Shown here: piece by piece, positions 34,371-48,200 of the stretch
Layout of the letters: every line of letters begins with the position of its first letter
Numbering within the stretch: position 1 is the first letter of the stretch
DNA from: Rhypophila decipiens
Taxonomy: Eukaryota > Ascomycota > Sordariomycetes > Sordariales > Naviculisporaceae
Length of the DNA stretch: 64,000 bases
NCBI GenBank assembly: GCA_033297075.1
Contig: MU858050.1
Location: 124,001-188,000, forward strand
Reading direction: 5' to 3'
Program-made: the position numbers and the translations under genes
The notes under the pieces: model-generated
The model's input: only the letters and a program-made list of their open reading frames with translations
What the model was told of the DNA's origin: nothing
Databases searched by the model: none

Positions 34371-35420
34371 TCACCGCCCACTGTCATCGTTAGTGTAAAG
34401 CGTTACAGTATCCAATACACGAATACAATGTATCGAAAACAAGTCTCCTGGCTTGGTTTCTGGATCTTGGATTCCATTATGGTCCTGCATTTTCACAAAT
34501 CGCTGGTTATCGTTCTCTAAGAGAACAGCGAAGTCCTCTCCATCAGAAAGAGACAAAAAAATCGAATGGGAATGGGCATATACCGTAGGACAGGTTGCAT
34601 GACTCTCCATTGGGAGGTTGGAAGTTCCCCTGACGTGAGGTAAGATCTGGAAACGGATATTCGCATAAGTTGGCCTGTTGCTGTATGTACCATGGAATAC
34701 TGTGGAGTCTTCAGAGCAGCAGCAGGTCGCCGTAGGAAGCCATGTTCGATTCTTGCCTTCGCATCTGGCTCGACGGCCTGAATAAGCATTGTTGGCTCCG
34801 TGTCTCATTCACGTTGAAGAAAATGTCCGCACTGAGACCCCAGCCACCAAGACATTCTCGAGCTGAAGGATCGACAAGTCTGTGTCCTTGGGTGCCCGTG
34901 TGCCATTCCGGAAGCTCATCAACCACCAGTGGTTATGTGGTTTCATTCTGGGCTCTGAATATTTCAGCGAGGCCGCACTCTGCCTGATAGCTTTGCACTT
35001 CAGCAAGCCCTGAGCTTTCGGGCTGTGCTGGGAGTCTGGTGCATTGTTAACTTGGTGTTCACATCCAGCACGGCGGTTCAACGCCCAAGACGACATGCTC
35101 AGCCTTACCGGTCTTGATCTGGTTGGGCCGGCATGCTGGAGCAGGTAAGGCCGGCAAGTAAGTAGATGACCCAATGCGTGAGATGCATCATGCTGAGGAG
35201 TGGCCAGGTATTCAATGTTCAGTAGATCCATGAAGTGATTACGGACTGCCCTCTCCTGGTTCTTTGGACAGTAAGGGGTGCCCAATAAATGTAGGAATGT
35301 GGCTGTTCTTTGCCGAGCAAGGAAGTCCCGGGAAACGTGCTGCTGGGATAGAGTTCGCTTTCCATGGTCAAAGTTCGCATGACTGTAGAATACGAAACAA
35401 TTGGTAATATCCGTACCCAT
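34371..35420 (-). pseudogene. Possible decayed or mis-modelled gene: one frame split by a single TGA
   Basis: From an ATG at 35420 a minus-strand frame stays open for 203 codons, meets one TGA (34811-34809), and continues at once with ATG in the same frame for another 145 codons, to 34371. About 350 codons with a single interruption is far from the chance expectation, and the plus strand offers no long frame that would make it a shadow. The second half looks protein-like: SNRPTYANIRFQILPHVRG, then SDGEDFAVLLENDNQRFVKMQ. It vaguely recalls C-terminal parts of fungal HET-type proteins, but this is too weak to name. A GT-AG intron ending at the TTCAG at 34778-34782 could remove the TGA, although its donor would be poor. 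Confidence 0.35.
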
Positions 35421-38380
35421 CCGCAGTTTGGTATTCAATGGGAGGATGTCGTTGGATTTGGGTGTGCCGAGCTGAGCTGAGGGCGTCCATGTTTGCTCGA
35501 GTTTCGCGGATCTGTTCCGTACGGCGAGGTTAGGTGCATTCCATGACTTGTCGTCAAGTCAAAGTAAATGCTATTTTGTTTTTTCCAACCTTAGCTCAAA
35601 TTCCCTACGTCGGTGGTAAAGCCACTGATTATGTGGGAATTCAAGAAATAGCCAGCCCGCGATGGAAATGTAAAGCCCCAAGTTTTAAGGAGGGTACCGA
35701 AGCCACTTGCGTATTATGGCGGGCTTAAACTTTGTACCCTGAAGATCCCTTCCTCTTGATTACTGAGATGTAAAGTGGCAAGGACGGCAAGCAAACGGAA
35801 CCATCATAGGAAGGGACCATATGAGAAAGATAGGGCTAACTATTCTGGGCGTCGGATGATACTTGGAGTGCTGTATGTACAGATGAGTCCTAAAAAGAAC
35901 CCAGTGGAAAATGGAAGGAGAGAGGAACACCCAGGAAATCAGTTCCACGACGTAGTTTGTCGTAACAGCGCCAAAACTCAATCTTGGCCGTCAAGCGTTG
36001 AATGGGCGTAGTGGAGAGTCCCAACCAGAGGACAGCGGCACCAGAATCCAGAGCTCTGCCCGAGGACCCCACGTTCCACCAGTTAGGCTTTCTTTCGTCT
36101 TTCTTTTGTCTTTTATGCTTGGTCAATCATCCCAGTGGCTCATTTTGGTGTGTTGAATCCTCTTGGGGCAATTGGGCCGCATCATTCTGTCCAGCGTGTC
36201 CGTATTCTCGGGCCTATAGCTCCTGACTTCCTGTCACACCAACTGTATTCGGATATCCAGTACCATACCATATTGTACGGATACACACCCTGAGGATTGT
36301 CATGGTGCGTTGCACTGTTGCAGCGCCTGGGTCACCCCTTTTCAGGGTACTCCGTACCCGTCCCAGGGTACCCATCTAAGGGCTAAACCTGAAATTTTTG
36401 GGATACTCTCAACGAAGGCTCAGTGAGTACTTATCACGAAAGGCTTGGTTCCCTTGATGTCTGGGGATTCTGATCAACTGTGGAAAGTGCGGGAGGTGCA
36501 CGGGAATGGACGGGAGTCTGCTTTGTGGAGACACAAGGGACATGGAGCCCGTGAGAAAACGCATGTCCACGAGGTACCGGTACCTCTCTAGCGTCAAGTA
36601 CCTGGTGGATACTCCCTACCGGTTTCCTCTCTTAGAAAGCGGGGTGCCTGGCTGCTGGAGCCTCGAGATATCACTGGTCAAGGAAACCATTGCTGAGGAT
36701 GTGTGTGGGGGACAAATGGAAAGATGGCCATTTGAAGTGTGCTGTAGAAAACCTCGAGCAGGTACCTTCTGCATGGGCGGTACATAATTAACGGGCTACG
36801 GAATTTCTTCAGAACGGAATCGCATCCCATATCCGTTCACGACCCCAATTTCAATAGTTGACTGTATGAATATAGAGTCGCTTCGCCCAGTTTGAGGTCG
36901 TGAATGGACAGTCAAATTGAAATTGCGGCGGCTCTTGGTTTTAGGGGTTCCATTACCCTGTAACCTATCCGTACCTTGCCTAGCCCCGGCGAAGGTGGTG
37001 CCCTGACGGTTCATGTTGTTGGTGGGGGCAAGAGGTTCCAGTTGTTGCTCACTAGCAACCACGCCCACAGCACCATGCACACCAATGCACCACTCCCACT
37101 ACACCCACTGCACCACACTGCAATAAACGCCCAGTTTCCCGCTTGCCGTCCAAACCACAGTCCACAGTCCGTAATTGCAGGCGCCGCTTCTCTCATTGTT
37201 GCTTGCTGGACGAAAGACTGGAACCTCGAAGAAGTAAATTGATCGGCCATTTCTCAACCCACCTCCACTTCCACTTTACGTTTTCTCCCTCTGGCTTTTT
37301 TCTTCCTTTGAGCGACTTCGTCTTGCGCTCGTTCTACCACCAGCCCGCGACGACGACACGCGCAAACCAATTTCTTTTCACAATCGACCCCCTTTTCCGT
37401 TCGTCTCGCTCGGACTCGGCGGCAGTATCTCATACACTCCCCGGAATTCGGCACGCGTCCTGCCCGTTCCTTTCGGAAATAGTGTCACGTCCTGATCTTT
37501 TCTGTATATTATTTTTACTGCTTTACGTCTTCCTCCGGGCCGATCGACACCTTGTCCGACGAGTTCACGAACGCTCAAGCTTCACCCTGTCTCGTGCGCC
37601 TTTTTGCGTGGACCAGAATCTTGCCGCGCGCTGTTGCCGGTGGAATCGGAACTCGACCTCAATCAACGATCGTTGCTGGGACCTTTATGTTCCCTCTCGC
37701 TTGTTCGGCCTGTCTGCGTCGGTGAAGCTGCCTACCTTGCCTCGACGCGATCTTCTTGACCTGTTGAGGACGTCCGGCTTCCCGCCCCAAAACGCCCTTG
37801 TGTACCTGCCGGACTTCGACCGCCATTCCAGTAAGGAGTGCGTTCATTTCAACCGCCTCGCTGCACTCCCGCCTGTGCGTAACACGATTCCGACGAACCA
37901 TCGTCCCGCCAATTCGCAGCGTTGTTGAAACAACCCAAGGTTGTGAAATTGGTATACGTCAGGGTATCCTAGGCCTGGTCAGTGTTAACGTCCAAGGATT
38001 GTCGTCGCAGCACAACTTGCCACAGTGGCCAGTCGTGCTTGGATTATTACCGTCGGGACAGCCATCTAACACCTGCTCGCTAGTCGGTTCGGTGCATTCT
38101 TGTGTGCCTGGGAGTGTCAAAGCTGGGGAAACTTGGCCGGAATTCTTGGACCGCAAATCCACAACGGACCCGCGTTCAAGCTTCGAAACGTCGCGTCGAT
38201 TAAGAGTCTGCCACAGCTCTCCCACCTGCAACCTACAGCATCTGCAACGCAACCAAATATTTTCGTCGTACAGCAACCCCGTTCCGGCATTAGACGAGTT
38301 TTCGGATCTTGCCACGCCGATCTTCAGACGATAGACGGGAAGATTTCGACCGACTTGGGCAATCCGATTCGGTGAGCTTG
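35421..38380. other. Intergenic region and long leader of the nucleotidyltransferase gene
   Basis: 35.4-37.0 kb holds nothing recognisable. From about 37240 to 38380 the plus strand is pyrimidine-rich and probably forms a long 5' leader. A frame is open from 37143 to 37928 (262 codons, non-ATG start), explained by low purine content. An acceptor-like CATTAG at 38288-38293, followed by an in-frame RRSSDDRREDFDRLGQSDS segment, hints at an upstream N-terminal exon that I could not place. Confidence 0.45.
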
Positions 38381-41300
38381 ATGAGCCATTCAGTAGCGGA
38401 TGAATCAAAGCAGCATTCTTATTCCAAGTCCCGCCCCCGAGTCTCTTCCGGCCCTCACAAGCTTGGAGTAAACCCAACGCCCTCCGACCCGTCCCCGATT
38501 TATTTCCCCTCGAGCCGCGAACTGCTTCCTATCCTGGCTTCCCAGCAGTCGTCATTCTACCAAGACAAGCTCCTGCAGTACAACAAGCTTGTCTCGGCAG
38601 GCCGAGGAGGCGGCACTATACCGCAGGCACTCCCCCAGTCAGCGACGCTGGCGTCTCCGCACGTACAGCCCACAACTCGATCGCGGTCTTCGTCCAAGGT
38701 GTCGAACAAAGGCGCCGTGCAAACAAAATCCGCCGCGCAGAACGGTCATGGGAATAGAACCTCAAAGCATACAGATATCGCCGATCGTGCGCCTTTATTA
38801 ACGAGGAAGGAAACACAGCCCAAAATGTCTGGAGGTAGACAATCCGAGCAGACCGTCGGTCAGGGCACTCTGCCAATACGGAATCGCCCTGCGCCCACGG
38901 CTCAGCCGAACGGCGCGTCACCACCGGCACCGGCTCAGTCGAGTTCAGTACCGTCGACACCCCATCAATATCCCCGCAGATTTCCGGATGAGGACCGAGA
39001 ACCGTCACCTGGCGCAACCCAAAACCATAGCCCCCGCTCCGCCTACTCCGAGACGAATGGCAACGCTCCGACCCTCCGCCGGCTACCCGCCCCGGGTTAC
39101 TGCCGTTTCGAAACCGACGTGCCCCGACCACGGCGCCGCATGGAGTACAAGCTGGGGTCTGAGAGGTTAGAAAAGGTTGACCTTACAAAACTTCCCAGCC
39201 GGTTGTCGGAGAATGATGAGAAACAATTGTCAACTGACATCCGAGAGTTGTATGATCGGTTATTACCAACAAAGGAGGTCGAGATCAACAGGAAAAAACT
39301 GGTTCAAAAGTTGGAGAGGCTGTTTAATGAGGAATGGCCGGGCCATGGGATACAGGTCCACCTTTTCGGCTCCTCTGGAAACCTTTTATGCTCGGACGAT
39401 TCCGATGGTAAGCGTTCTTGGTCTCCCACGTTTCTCGCATGGCCCATACTGACCCTTTTTTCTAGTTGACATATGCATCACGACCAAGTGGAAAGAACTT
39501 GAAAACGTATGCTTGATTGCCGACCTTCTAAGTAAACGTATGTTCCCGCTCGCCGGTCTGGCAACCTCCCGTCGGCAATACTAACTTTATACAGAGGGCA
39601 TGGAGAAGGTCATCTGCGTAAGGGCAGCCAAAATCCCCATTGTAAAAATATGGGACCCGGAGTTGAAGCTTGCATGCGACATGAATGTAAATAACACACT
39701 GGCGTTGGAAAATACACGCATGGTGCGCACTTACGTCGAAATCGACGAACGAGTACGGCCTCTGGCAATGGTAATAAAATACTGGACTAGGAGAAGAGTG
39801 GTCAATGTGCCAGGTAACTACACATCTCATTTTCATCCTCCCAATTCTGCTCTGACGAATCTTGTTCTCTGACACCATTCTAGCCTTTGGCGGTACTCTG
39901 AGTTCGTACACGTGGATCTGCATGATCATTGCGTTCCTCCAGCTGCGGGATCCGCCCGTGCTACCTGCGTTGCACCAGAGGCATGACGACAAGTTAATAA
40001 AAGACGACGGGACGCGCAGCGAGTTCGCCGACGACATGGAAAAGCTGCGGGGTTTCGGGGACAGCAACAACGAGAGCCTTGCCGTCCTCCTCTTTCAGTT
40101 CTTTCGGTTTTATGCGCACGAGTTCGACTTCGAGAAAGATGTCTTGTCAATACGACTCGGAAAGACCGTCACCAAAGTCGAAAAGAAATGGCAGTTTGGA
40201 GGTAACAACGCACTCTGCGTCGAGGAACCGTTTAATACAAATCGCAACCTCGGAAATACGGCTGATGACATCTCTTTTCGGGGCCTGCATTTGGAGCTTC
40301 GGAGGGCGTTCGAGCTTCTCTCCGAGGGCAAATTTGAAGAATGTTGCGAGGAGTACATCTTTCCCAAGGAGGAGATTCAAATACCACCCAAGGCAAATAC
40401 GAGTCGCCCCATAGCTGTGGTGCCCATTAGGAGCGCATCTCAACATCAGGGTGGTCGGGGAGGTCGTGGTGGCTCGCGTGGTGGAAGGCAGTTCCGCAAT
40501 GGAAACTCCAGCCGGCGGGCGTCTTCTAGTATGACACACGACCCGAACAACGGTTTCACGCAGGCCATGCCGGTAACAATGAACCCTGCTTCGCCCGATA
40601 TACTGTGGTACCAACCCCAGAGCGCACAACTGGGAGTTGCCCATCCTCAGGATATCCTCGCCAACTCACTCAACGCGCTGGCTGCCCACGAGACCAACTT
40701 GCGGTTCCAGCTCTACACGCAGGCGCAGCAGATAAATCAGCAGCAAGCTCTGGCCCATGCGCAGAGAATGCAAGGTGGCTCAACCCAGTCAACGGATAGA
40801 CCCCGTGGGAACTCGTTTGACACACCGCCGCTGACTGCTCCGCTTCGCCCAGATTTGATGTACGGGTATCCGTTCCCTCTACAGCACACGCCTTATTTCC
40901 ATCCCGGATTTACCACCTATCCCACTTCCCCGGCCACATCTTTGGCTCCGAGCAACGGGTCGTCGGACTTTAGGAGAAGCCTTCACCGAAGCAGTGCGGC
41001 AAATGATGCTAGCTCAGCAGGCACCCTCAGGTCACAATCGCAGCCAGCTTCGAGGTCTTCATTGAACGCTTCTCAACTCCCAGCATACCCAGGAATATCT
41101 CAACCATCCGGCTCGATGCCTGTTCAGTCTCGCCAGATCAATGGCATGGCTGCCCCCAATTTCCTGCCAGATGACTCGACCGAGACTGACTTTGACGATG
41201 CACCGATGAAGCCACTGTCTGACTCTCCGACCGAAGACGACGGACCTCAATTCATCGGCTACATTGTCCCGGACAGCTCGAGCCCAATTAGCAAAGTACA

Positions 41301-42375
41301 AGGATTTCCTAATGCTGTACCTACATTAGGTGAAGCCAGTCAAAATGGTCAGGGTCGCCGGCGTCTGTCGACTGAACAGTCGCCCCAATCCATTCTCGAC
41401 CGGAGAATGAAGCGAACGTCAAGGTCACCATCACCACTGGGACATGCTAGGGCCTTTTCTGTCGGGACGAGTTCTGCCCCCTTGACGTCTGCGCCATTCC
41501 AAGCCAATGGGAAGTTGACTCCGAATCGCGCGCCCCTTGTGGTGAATGGATCCGTAACCAAGCCCGTCCCAATCACATCAGCGCCGCGCCAAACTTCGAT
41601 AAACGAGAATCTGCCACAGGAGGACGCCAACTTTGATAACCCCCTTCATATTAACCAGGGATTGAGCGTGAACGGCTACCAACAAAGTTCTACAGTGCCA
41701 AATCCATTGCCCGATAGGCCGGTAATAGTCGACGGCTCTTCCACAAGCCGGCCTCCCCCACCCCCGCAGCCCATGGTAGATGCATCATTCCATCAACGAA
41801 TGGCAATGGGGGCTGCCCTTCCGAACGGCTATGTCTACATGGGGGTTGATATGAACGGTATGCCTGCATATTCTGTCCCAACCGCCCGGTCACTTCTTGT
41901 CGCGCGGCAGCAGGAGAATGGCATTGCATCGCTGGACCTCGCAACAGATACCAGGAACTTTATGGTCACTCCCGATCTCCACCTCTCGCCGGTGTATGAG
42001 CATCGCACCCCATCCCCTACGGTGGTTCGGAGATTTGATGGACCAAACGGCTCGCCATCGGTCAGTATGGCCAGGGAGGGTCGCTCAGAGCTACCACGAT
42101 CGTCACAGAAAACGCCGCCTACAAGATCACCGCCTATTGGGCCTTCGGGCAAGCAGGAGAGTGGAGCTGGCTTTCCAGTTGCAGATTCGAGGACCAACGG
42201 TGGCCCCAGAGAAAATGGACATGCACGGGCCACGAAGGGACACGGCGATAACTTTTCTAGCTGGCATAGACCCAAGCCCCGGAAGAAGGCTGTGGCGGAT
42301 TTGAAACAAGCGGCGAGCGCATCAACCTCCGGGGAGCAATCCCCCAAAAGCGAATCAGAGCGTAAGGGCGGTTGA
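38381..42375 (+). CDS. Cid1/TRF-family terminal nucleotidyltransferase (PAP-associated domain)
   Basis: Adds nontemplated nucleotides to RNA 3' ends; family members act as cytoplasmic poly(U)/poly(A) polymerases or in nuclear surveillance. Exons 38381-39407, 39466-39537, 39595-39813 and 39894-10 (that is, 39884) to 42375 give 1,269 residues, with all phases closing. The Pol-beta-type core starts near 260. The motif VHLFGSSGNLLCSDDSDVDI carries the DxD at D342/D344, and the third catalytic Asp is D395 in LKLACDMNVNN. FGGTLSSYTWICMIIAFLQL and the PAP-associated segment ESLAVLLFQFFRFYAHEFDF follow. An RGG box (GRGGRGGSRGG, about 628) suggests RNA binding. The remaining 600 residues are disordered, Ser/Pro/Gln-rich. 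The ATG at 38381 is the first in frame, but an upstream exon is possible. Substrate nucleotide preference is not readable from sequence. Confidence 0.9.
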
Positions 42376-45299
42376 AACGAACAAACTCAAGATCGACGTG
42401 CTGATTATATTTAACATAGTGTGAGGGTATGCCGTATGACTTCTGCCCGCTATACTTCCCGGGACCAGACAAGGCTGTTTTCTTGGATAATGATCCATGG
42501 TCTGGTTCGACACCTTTCAACATCATGCTCTCTATTGGACAGCTTCTTCAGGATTTCAGCACAACACACCAAGCTCGACGGCCATATGGCTTGGTAGTCA
42601 GCCTGTGGACTTGTGGGTCGCTCTTCACATGGGGTTTTCTCGTGGAATTTCGTGGTCGTTTTCATACTTGTGGAGGGGTCGAGCGAAGTCGAACGAGGCG
42701 GCGACACAAGGAGCAAAATCCCAACCCGATAAACCGATCGAATCATTTACCGAAGCCTCGCCGAGATTCACCTCGGTACCAGTACAAAATGGGCGATAAG
42801 GAAACCGGCACCGACAAGCCATCCCCGCTCTCTTCGTGTGCAAGCACCCAATATACGCCCTACAATTAGGCTCTCTACCACGTTCGGGATCGACTTACCA
42901 AAAGGAGGCATATCAATCCACCCTCCCCTCTCCATGTTCTATATTATTCTGGAGTTTTCCTATGTACATGCGAATCACATTAACCGGTGGAAAAGATGGA
43001 AACGCTGGGTGGCTAGAGAGTGGTTTCTATCGTATGTCACTTCATGACTTTTTGTTTCTCTTTGCTCTTCGTCGTTGTGGGACATGAGCGGCCCATGCAT
43101 CTATACGCGCATTTACAAAGGAGCGTCACTATATGGCTGGCAGGCGGATTACTACTATCAAGGGTCTAGCGAATGGTTATACGGTGTTTGTTTGTTTTTC
43201 CTTTTTGTTTTCTTTGTTTTCTTTGCCCTCGCTGGTGGCTTCTGGCTTTGGTCAACATGAATGATATCAATAATCTTGGAATCCTCGTCGCCATATCCTG
43301 GTGTCTCTTTCTCCTCCTCCCGATACGATATTACACAATCAGCGCCCTGGGATGCGATGCGACCGCTTGGGGAGTGAAGCGTATCGGGGATCGCGAAGAA
43401 CGATTGTCACGTGCTTTGCTCGTCACCTCACAAACAGCGACGATTCAACAGCATTGCCGGGACCTCTCATCGTGCCTCCACGCGTCACAGACAAAACTTG
43501 TGGCCTTTTCGATACGCGTGGTAGCATAAAACGACTCTATCCGAGTCCGCGCGAGCTTCAGTCCAGATTGACACAATAGCACCATTCCCAGCCAGTCGAC
43601 CAGCGGGGTTCAAGTTTCTGGACATCGCCAAGATCATGAGAGTCGTCAAAAACGGACCTGTTGCATACGGTTATGATAACAAAACTCAGTTGGGGTACTG
43701 TAAGGTGATTTGCGGAACACTCATCTGGTTACATTCGAGGCTTTCAGGAGCAAGGATGGTCAGCTTCTGCGTTTAGTGTTTCCCGCCTTTTTTGTTTTTT
43801 TTTTTGTTTCTGATACCACATCCTTTCTTTGTCGGTTGTTCCTTTTTCTTCTCATGCATACCTCTTTTAGACATGGCAACGATATAAAGCATGGCTTGGT
43901 TTGGGGGGACGGTGGAGGAGGAAGGGGTGCAAAATTTTCTCCGTGGTTTGTGCTCGAGAGAGGCCGCTTTCAGTTCAACTTGACATCCCAATCTCAGATT
44001 TTTGGGTTGGGTTTCTTTCTTGTTCTTGGTCTGAGCATTATGGATCATGGCATAGCTCGTGGTTTATCGCATCATCATCATATTATCATCAGTGTATCTC
44101 TATATATAAAATAAGGGCCGAAAACTAAGGGGAAGAAGATATTAGGAAGGAAGAGAGAGATATATATAACGGGTTCAACAGCAATATCGAAGACAAAAGT
44201 TTATAGAGAAAAAGCAATAATATGACAAAAAAAAAGAGAAAATCTTATAAGTCTCACTTCTTTGCAGTTCCCGGTCGTGTAATGCCCGTGATGTTCTTGG
44301 ACGTCTTGAGAGGTCAGCTTATGTAATACACTTACCGGCAAGTTGGCAGCACAAGCCGCCAAGACGGGCGCAGATCCCCACAGCTTTCGGTGCCGCTGGG
44401 AGTGGATCAAAGCGTTGCGAGGTCATCCTCCATGATGGGGGCTTAGCTCAGCCGGCCTGGGAATGTCGACTTCTCCATTGCTCTCCTGTCCTCTCGATGA
44501 GCTTTCCTGACTCCTGAATTTGCCGAATGTCAGTCACCACGAATATGGATAACAGCTTGAATTGAGCACTGCCGACCATCTACGGAGAGCGGAACAGGTG
44601 GGGTGGGACGGTATGGGCGGGCGGAATACGGGGAAGACGGTACGGACAGGCAGCAATATGCAAGCTGAGCACCTGCACAGCTGGCTGCGAGTGGGATGCC
44701 GTACCGTTGTGCAGCTCCTGCCCACTCTCACAACGGCTCCCTCGGTCTTGTTCATTGGCTGCCTCGCAGACCTCGCTCTGGTCGGGATGTGTCCTCCGCT
44801 CGAGAACATGAGGACCGACCATTCCTTTCGAGGAAACCAGGAAGATGACACTTGACGGTCACTCTCCCTCAGTTCTGTTTCTGGGATTGACCTGATATCC
44901 TCAGCATCTTATCTACGGATAAGCTACCTAGGCTGCTCAATTAGGACAGTTATCATTGGAGAATTCATATCTTTCATTGGCCTCTCACCCATTGCCCGAG
45001 TTTGGTTGGCTGACTGGCCTTCCTACTCCCATACGATTTTTGGATACAGCATCTACCCTTATCCACTCCCTCTTGCACTGCTCTTGCTGGGGTAGCATAT
45101 TCCCAGTCCTCGATTTGTTTCGCTAAATGCCATAGATCGCCTCTTGGTTATCGTCATCGTTGTCTCCACTGTCCTTCACTGTCTTGTCATCGAGACTCCA
45201 TTGTCCGTTTGAAATCTGGAGAATCAGGCAACGAGGACAACTTTCTTCCACCAAGCGGGGCGCTTTATACAGCGCAGCCGGCAGCCGGTCGTATACACA
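42376..45299. other. 2.9-kb intergenic region
   Basis: Contains T-rich runs (43180-43215, 43790-43830), (TA)n-like and A-rich patches (44100-44240), and no protein-like frame above 150 codons. The T/C-rich stretch from about 44990 is the likely leader of the BTB-like gene. Confidence 0.5.
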
Positions 45300-48200
45300 A
45301 TGAAGCACACGTTCATGAACAGTCCTGAGGCATCCGCCCAATTATCACAATATGCAACCCATATCCGCTCCCTGCTCGCGGACGTCGACGTTGACCAGCT
45401 CGAATGGTACCTGGACGCCATGTATCTTGAGTACTCCAAGATCAGAAATGAGGTGTCGGCCCTCGCTTGGGGTTTATTCCATGGCACGGGCCAGAATAAT
45501 AGCGCCGATGAGAAGAGATGGTCCATTGGTGACGGCGTTTCTGGGTCGACTGGCTCGCCTTTGCCTGATTATCTGAAGGGGTGGGGTTCTGGTTCAGCGA
45601 GGAGCTCAGGTCCAGGATCAGATGTTGCTGTCAAGGGCAGTGGCGACGAGGACGAGTGGCCACTCTCGAATAATATGGCAGGCCCCAATATCACTCCCGA
45701 AACAGACCCGTTGAGGTGTTTAAGGCTGGACCTAGAACGTATCATTGATGGACATCGGAGGTGGTTGCTCAAGGAATACAACAAGTATGACCAGAGATTT
45801 GCAGTAGAGCACTTGGACAGCATCACGTTCTGCGAGAACCCCAACAAGTTCCGACTTGTCAAGGCTCTTGCTCGGCCAGAAGTGAACAGTCTTCATGTGA
45901 GTGTCGGTCCTCTGTTGCCATCTACAAACATCAGCGCCCAAGTGACTGACAATGAAGGTATACAGCACACAGACATATGGGAGACGCGGTTCAACCAGTA
46001 CAACAAATTGAAACGGGATGCCGCCGAGCTCAAGTCACTTACCTCGGCAAATAAACCCAGTACTACAAAACTGAGGCGGGTGGTTCTGGAAACCATCGCC
46101 CCGTATGGAGACGCCATCCTCGAGTTTTCCAACACATGCACCAGTGATGATGACGAGGCGCCGATTTTACGATTCCGCGTTTCAACACACATGCTCACCG
46201 AATGTTCTCCCATCTTTGCGCGGATGTTCTCCAAACATCCTGATGTCCTGGACGCCATCCCGCCCTTAGACCTGGACCACGACCTTCCGCAGCATCCGGT
46301 ACAATTCTCAGAACAACCAGATGGGTCTACGATCCAGCTCTGGCGCATGCCTCAGGTCGAGACCAACAAGGAGTCGGCCCTGACCATTCTCCTCCATGCT
46401 GCCCATATGCACAACGAACATGTGCCGCGATCAATCCCGTTCGATCAGCTCGTGGCGCTCTCCGATGCAGCCATCCGCTATCGCTGTGCCAAACCTTTGG
46501 AGCTTTTCTTTGAGCACTGTTGGGTTCATCAATGGATTCACAAGGCCAGCGAGGACATGCCAGATGGTCTGGTCACCATCAGCTATGCCTTTGGACGGCG
46601 CCGCCTCTTCTCCCGAGTGACAAAGTCTGTCATTTTGCATCTTACAGACGAGGAAGAGCTGCGGGCTAAGGCTTGGCCCCAGGTAGTCAAGGACAAAATC
46701 TGGGCCGTAAGGAGCGCCAAGATGGCCCAGGTGTATGCTACCTGCTCCGAGACCATCGAGGAGTATCTGCGCAGACCGAGGGCCAGTTCTGCTATTCCCG
46801 TGTCGCCCAAGGTCGATTCTGCTTGGAGCTGGAGGGCCAACAGCCAGACACAAACTCAACAAGTTCCTGCTGTCCCTTTGAGTCCAGCTGCAACAGATCA
46901 ACAACCGCAGCCAAAGTCTCCCGGAGCAACCAAAAGCAAAAAGGACTCCTGGAGTTGGAGACCACTCTCTTCAAACAAGCTCCCTCCAGTGGGTTCGGCT
47001 CAACGCCCGATATCAAGACCGGTGATTCTACCGCCGCCGCCGCCGCCTCCGCCAGCTACTATCGGCCATCGACAAACCCGTAGCATAGACAGCACGTCCA
47101 GCACCAACAGTAGGAATACTGCAACAACCCTCGGTACGTTTACGACCGAACTATTCACATTCACCTCGACCCCGCGCTGCCCCAAGGGATCGCACTGGTG
47201 CGACGCAACAAATCTAGGCTGGCTACTGCTGGTATACAACGAGCTGCGACTATTCTCGGCCATCCTCGGACCATCCGCCCTAACAGGGCTGAGTCTTTCC
47301 CCCAACACAGCTCATCCTAACACTCCACCGAGGTCCCTTGCCAAGGTGCTTGATGCCCTTCGTGGGATGGCGAATCCCCCACACCCGGCACATCCCGGCG
47401 GCGGCAGTGGTGGTGTGTGTGATCCAGTCCCTGCGTTTAGAGACGCTGTCAATGATATCTATAATAGTGTTACTGGACTTGCGCTGCAAGAGGTGGATGG
47501 GCTGGGCTTGAGACACCGGTTGGGGTTGTCTATGCCGAGGTTGCATCTTGAGGGCATGCAGAGTCTTTCTGCTTTGGGCAGTGGATTTATTACAGCTTCT
47601 TCGAAGGAAGAAAGGGTTGTTCTTGGTACCAACCATGCTGGGAACAACCTCGACCACCGTGATGTTAAAGAAGAGATCTTCATCGGCAGAGAAGACCTCT
47701 CCCCACCCGCCTATGACCAGCAAGCCATAATGTCTTCAAGGCCAACATCGACAGCACCCTCACGAGCGCTCAGGGAAGAAAGGATAAGCCTGAATATTAT
47801 GCGCCATCTGGAAACAAGCGAGGATCTCCGTGCCGTGGCGGTCTTGAACCACAGGACATATAACATATACAAGACGCACGACAAGGACTTGATCAGGGAG
47901 GTTGCGCTAGGAGACCGAATCCAAACCATGATGCAACTTACTGCGGCGAATCACCACGGAACTGGAAGAGCTGAAGAAGACGAGTCATATTATTACCTAC
48001 GAAAAAGTAAATATCAAAGCCATGGCGCCATTGACCAAGACCAGCAGGAACATCAGCACCAGCAGATTGATGACCGGTTCTCGTCGCATATCCTGCTATC
48101 ACCAGATTTACTGAGCAGTTTCAGCAAGAAGATGAGTAACCCGTTCGATGATCCAGAAGGCGCATCAACACGGGCCATCAAGAGGGCTTCTAGCGAGGCG

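Noticed and set aside
37143..37928. 262-codon plus-strand frame
   Set aside because: Starts at a non-ATG codon inside a pyrimidine-rich leader where stop codons are rare; Ser/Phe/Leu/Arg composition is not protein-like.
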